Below, piece after piece: positions 63,490 to 64,000 of a stretch of 64,000 nt of DNA (within the stretch, counting starts at the first letter, position 1; every line of letters starts with the position of its first letter). The DNA lies in assembly GCA_038380435.1 (NCBI GenBank), contig JAWZYU010000034.1, positions 4,322,704 to 4,386,703 of the forward strand, read 5' to 3'. This DNA comes from Ryuthela nishihirai (taxonomy: Eukaryota > Arthropoda > Arachnida > Araneae > Heptathelidae). The notes below the pieces were generated by a model that was not told where the DNA came from, did no database searches, and saw nothing but the letters and a program-made list of their open reading frames with translations. The position numbers and the translations under genes are program-made.

Positions 63490-64000
63490 TAATTTTTGGT
63501 CTTTCACTTCTATCGAACTCTTCTTAAATTCCTGACTATTATCGTAAACAGATTAATCCCTTCTTCCAATGTGTCGGAATTCAGAACAACATCTATTTTA
63601 TATCTGCTGGAGTAGTTAATTATTAAAATGACTCGCAAGTTTCCTAAACCTGATCTGCTTTGTATATTTTCGTCCGAAATTAATAGTCAAAATGATCCAC
63701 ACCAATAATTCATTATTTCTCATTTAAAATGAGACAGTTAATTATAAATTAATAGAAGATAATTCGTTAAATATGTAAACTCACGTTAAGCTGCTTATTA
63801 AACTAGAAGATTTTGATCTGGAATTTGTCACTACTCTATGTTGATGAAGGGCAATTTTGTAAGTACAGTATTTCTAGATTCATTTACATGACTTGTTTAG
63901 CATGCCGTGTAGAGCAACAGATTTAATGATTGCGTACTGAATAGTGTTTGCTTGGCATGACGTAATGTTTATTGTTTACTGACTGATGATTGGGCACTGG
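63490..64000. other. AT-rich interval
   Basis: No feature recognised to the window end. Confidence 0.45.

Overview
This is an accessory-looking stretch of an animal nuclear genome, most likely an arthropod and perhaps a chelicerate (low confidence; judged from the repeat types and AT-rich background, with no diagnostic gene). It contains no prokaryotic operons, no rRNA, no intact tRNA and no intact protein-coding gene. Almost everything recognisable is mobile or repetitive DNA.

The dominant component is one tRNA-derived SINE family of about 385 bp, with some 60 full, truncated or fragmentary copies on both strands. By my own rough addition it fills about a quarter of the window. Its head resembles a tRNA-Met gene. 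Its body carries a GACGTTAAGCC...GTTAAAGAAC core like the conserved central domains of other metazoan SINEs. Its tail is a short (CCCAA)n-type repeat rather than poly(A). Many copies have clear 9-15 bp target-site duplications (TSDs), so several insertions are young. Some copies are nested in older copies, two loci carry head-to-tail dimers or trimers, and one is a 30-bp tail-only insertion.

The second component is a palindromic Tc1/mariner-type MITE (TIR TACAGTCGCTCAAAAAA, TA target). It occurs as full, half, 51-bp minimal and composite forms. The composite form carries an extra 300-bp hairpin module and is seen at 43958-44686 (module in tandem), 58173-58629 and 62991-63489; a truncated module lies at 55958-56275. 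SINEs lie inside MITEs and a MITE lies inside a SINE, so the two families were active over overlapping periods.

Other pieces by position: 563-2725 tandem array built on a ~19-20 bp module; 9966-13475 decayed non-LTR retrotransposon with three SINE insertions, and a shorter relative at 48219-49086; 27241-27521 hAT-like MITE; 30320-31133 internally deleted mariner-like element with both TIRs; 31263-31885 gag remnant of an LTR retrotransposon; 34912-35229 and 41482-41707 foldback elements; 42479-42768 decayed C2H2 zinc-finger gene end; 55174-55450 three ~111-bp tandem repeats.

Possible host-gene traces are few and weak: an exon-like open frame with a GTGAGT donor on the minus strand (17779-17987), a terminal-exon-like frame on the plus strand (28326-28462), an 11-nt microexon-like splice pair (5069-5079), a GC-rich island (47290-47810), a promoter-like patch near 57023-57066 and a double-CRE/E-box cluster at 41708-41737. 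The remaining intervals are AT-rich sequence in which I see nothing codable.
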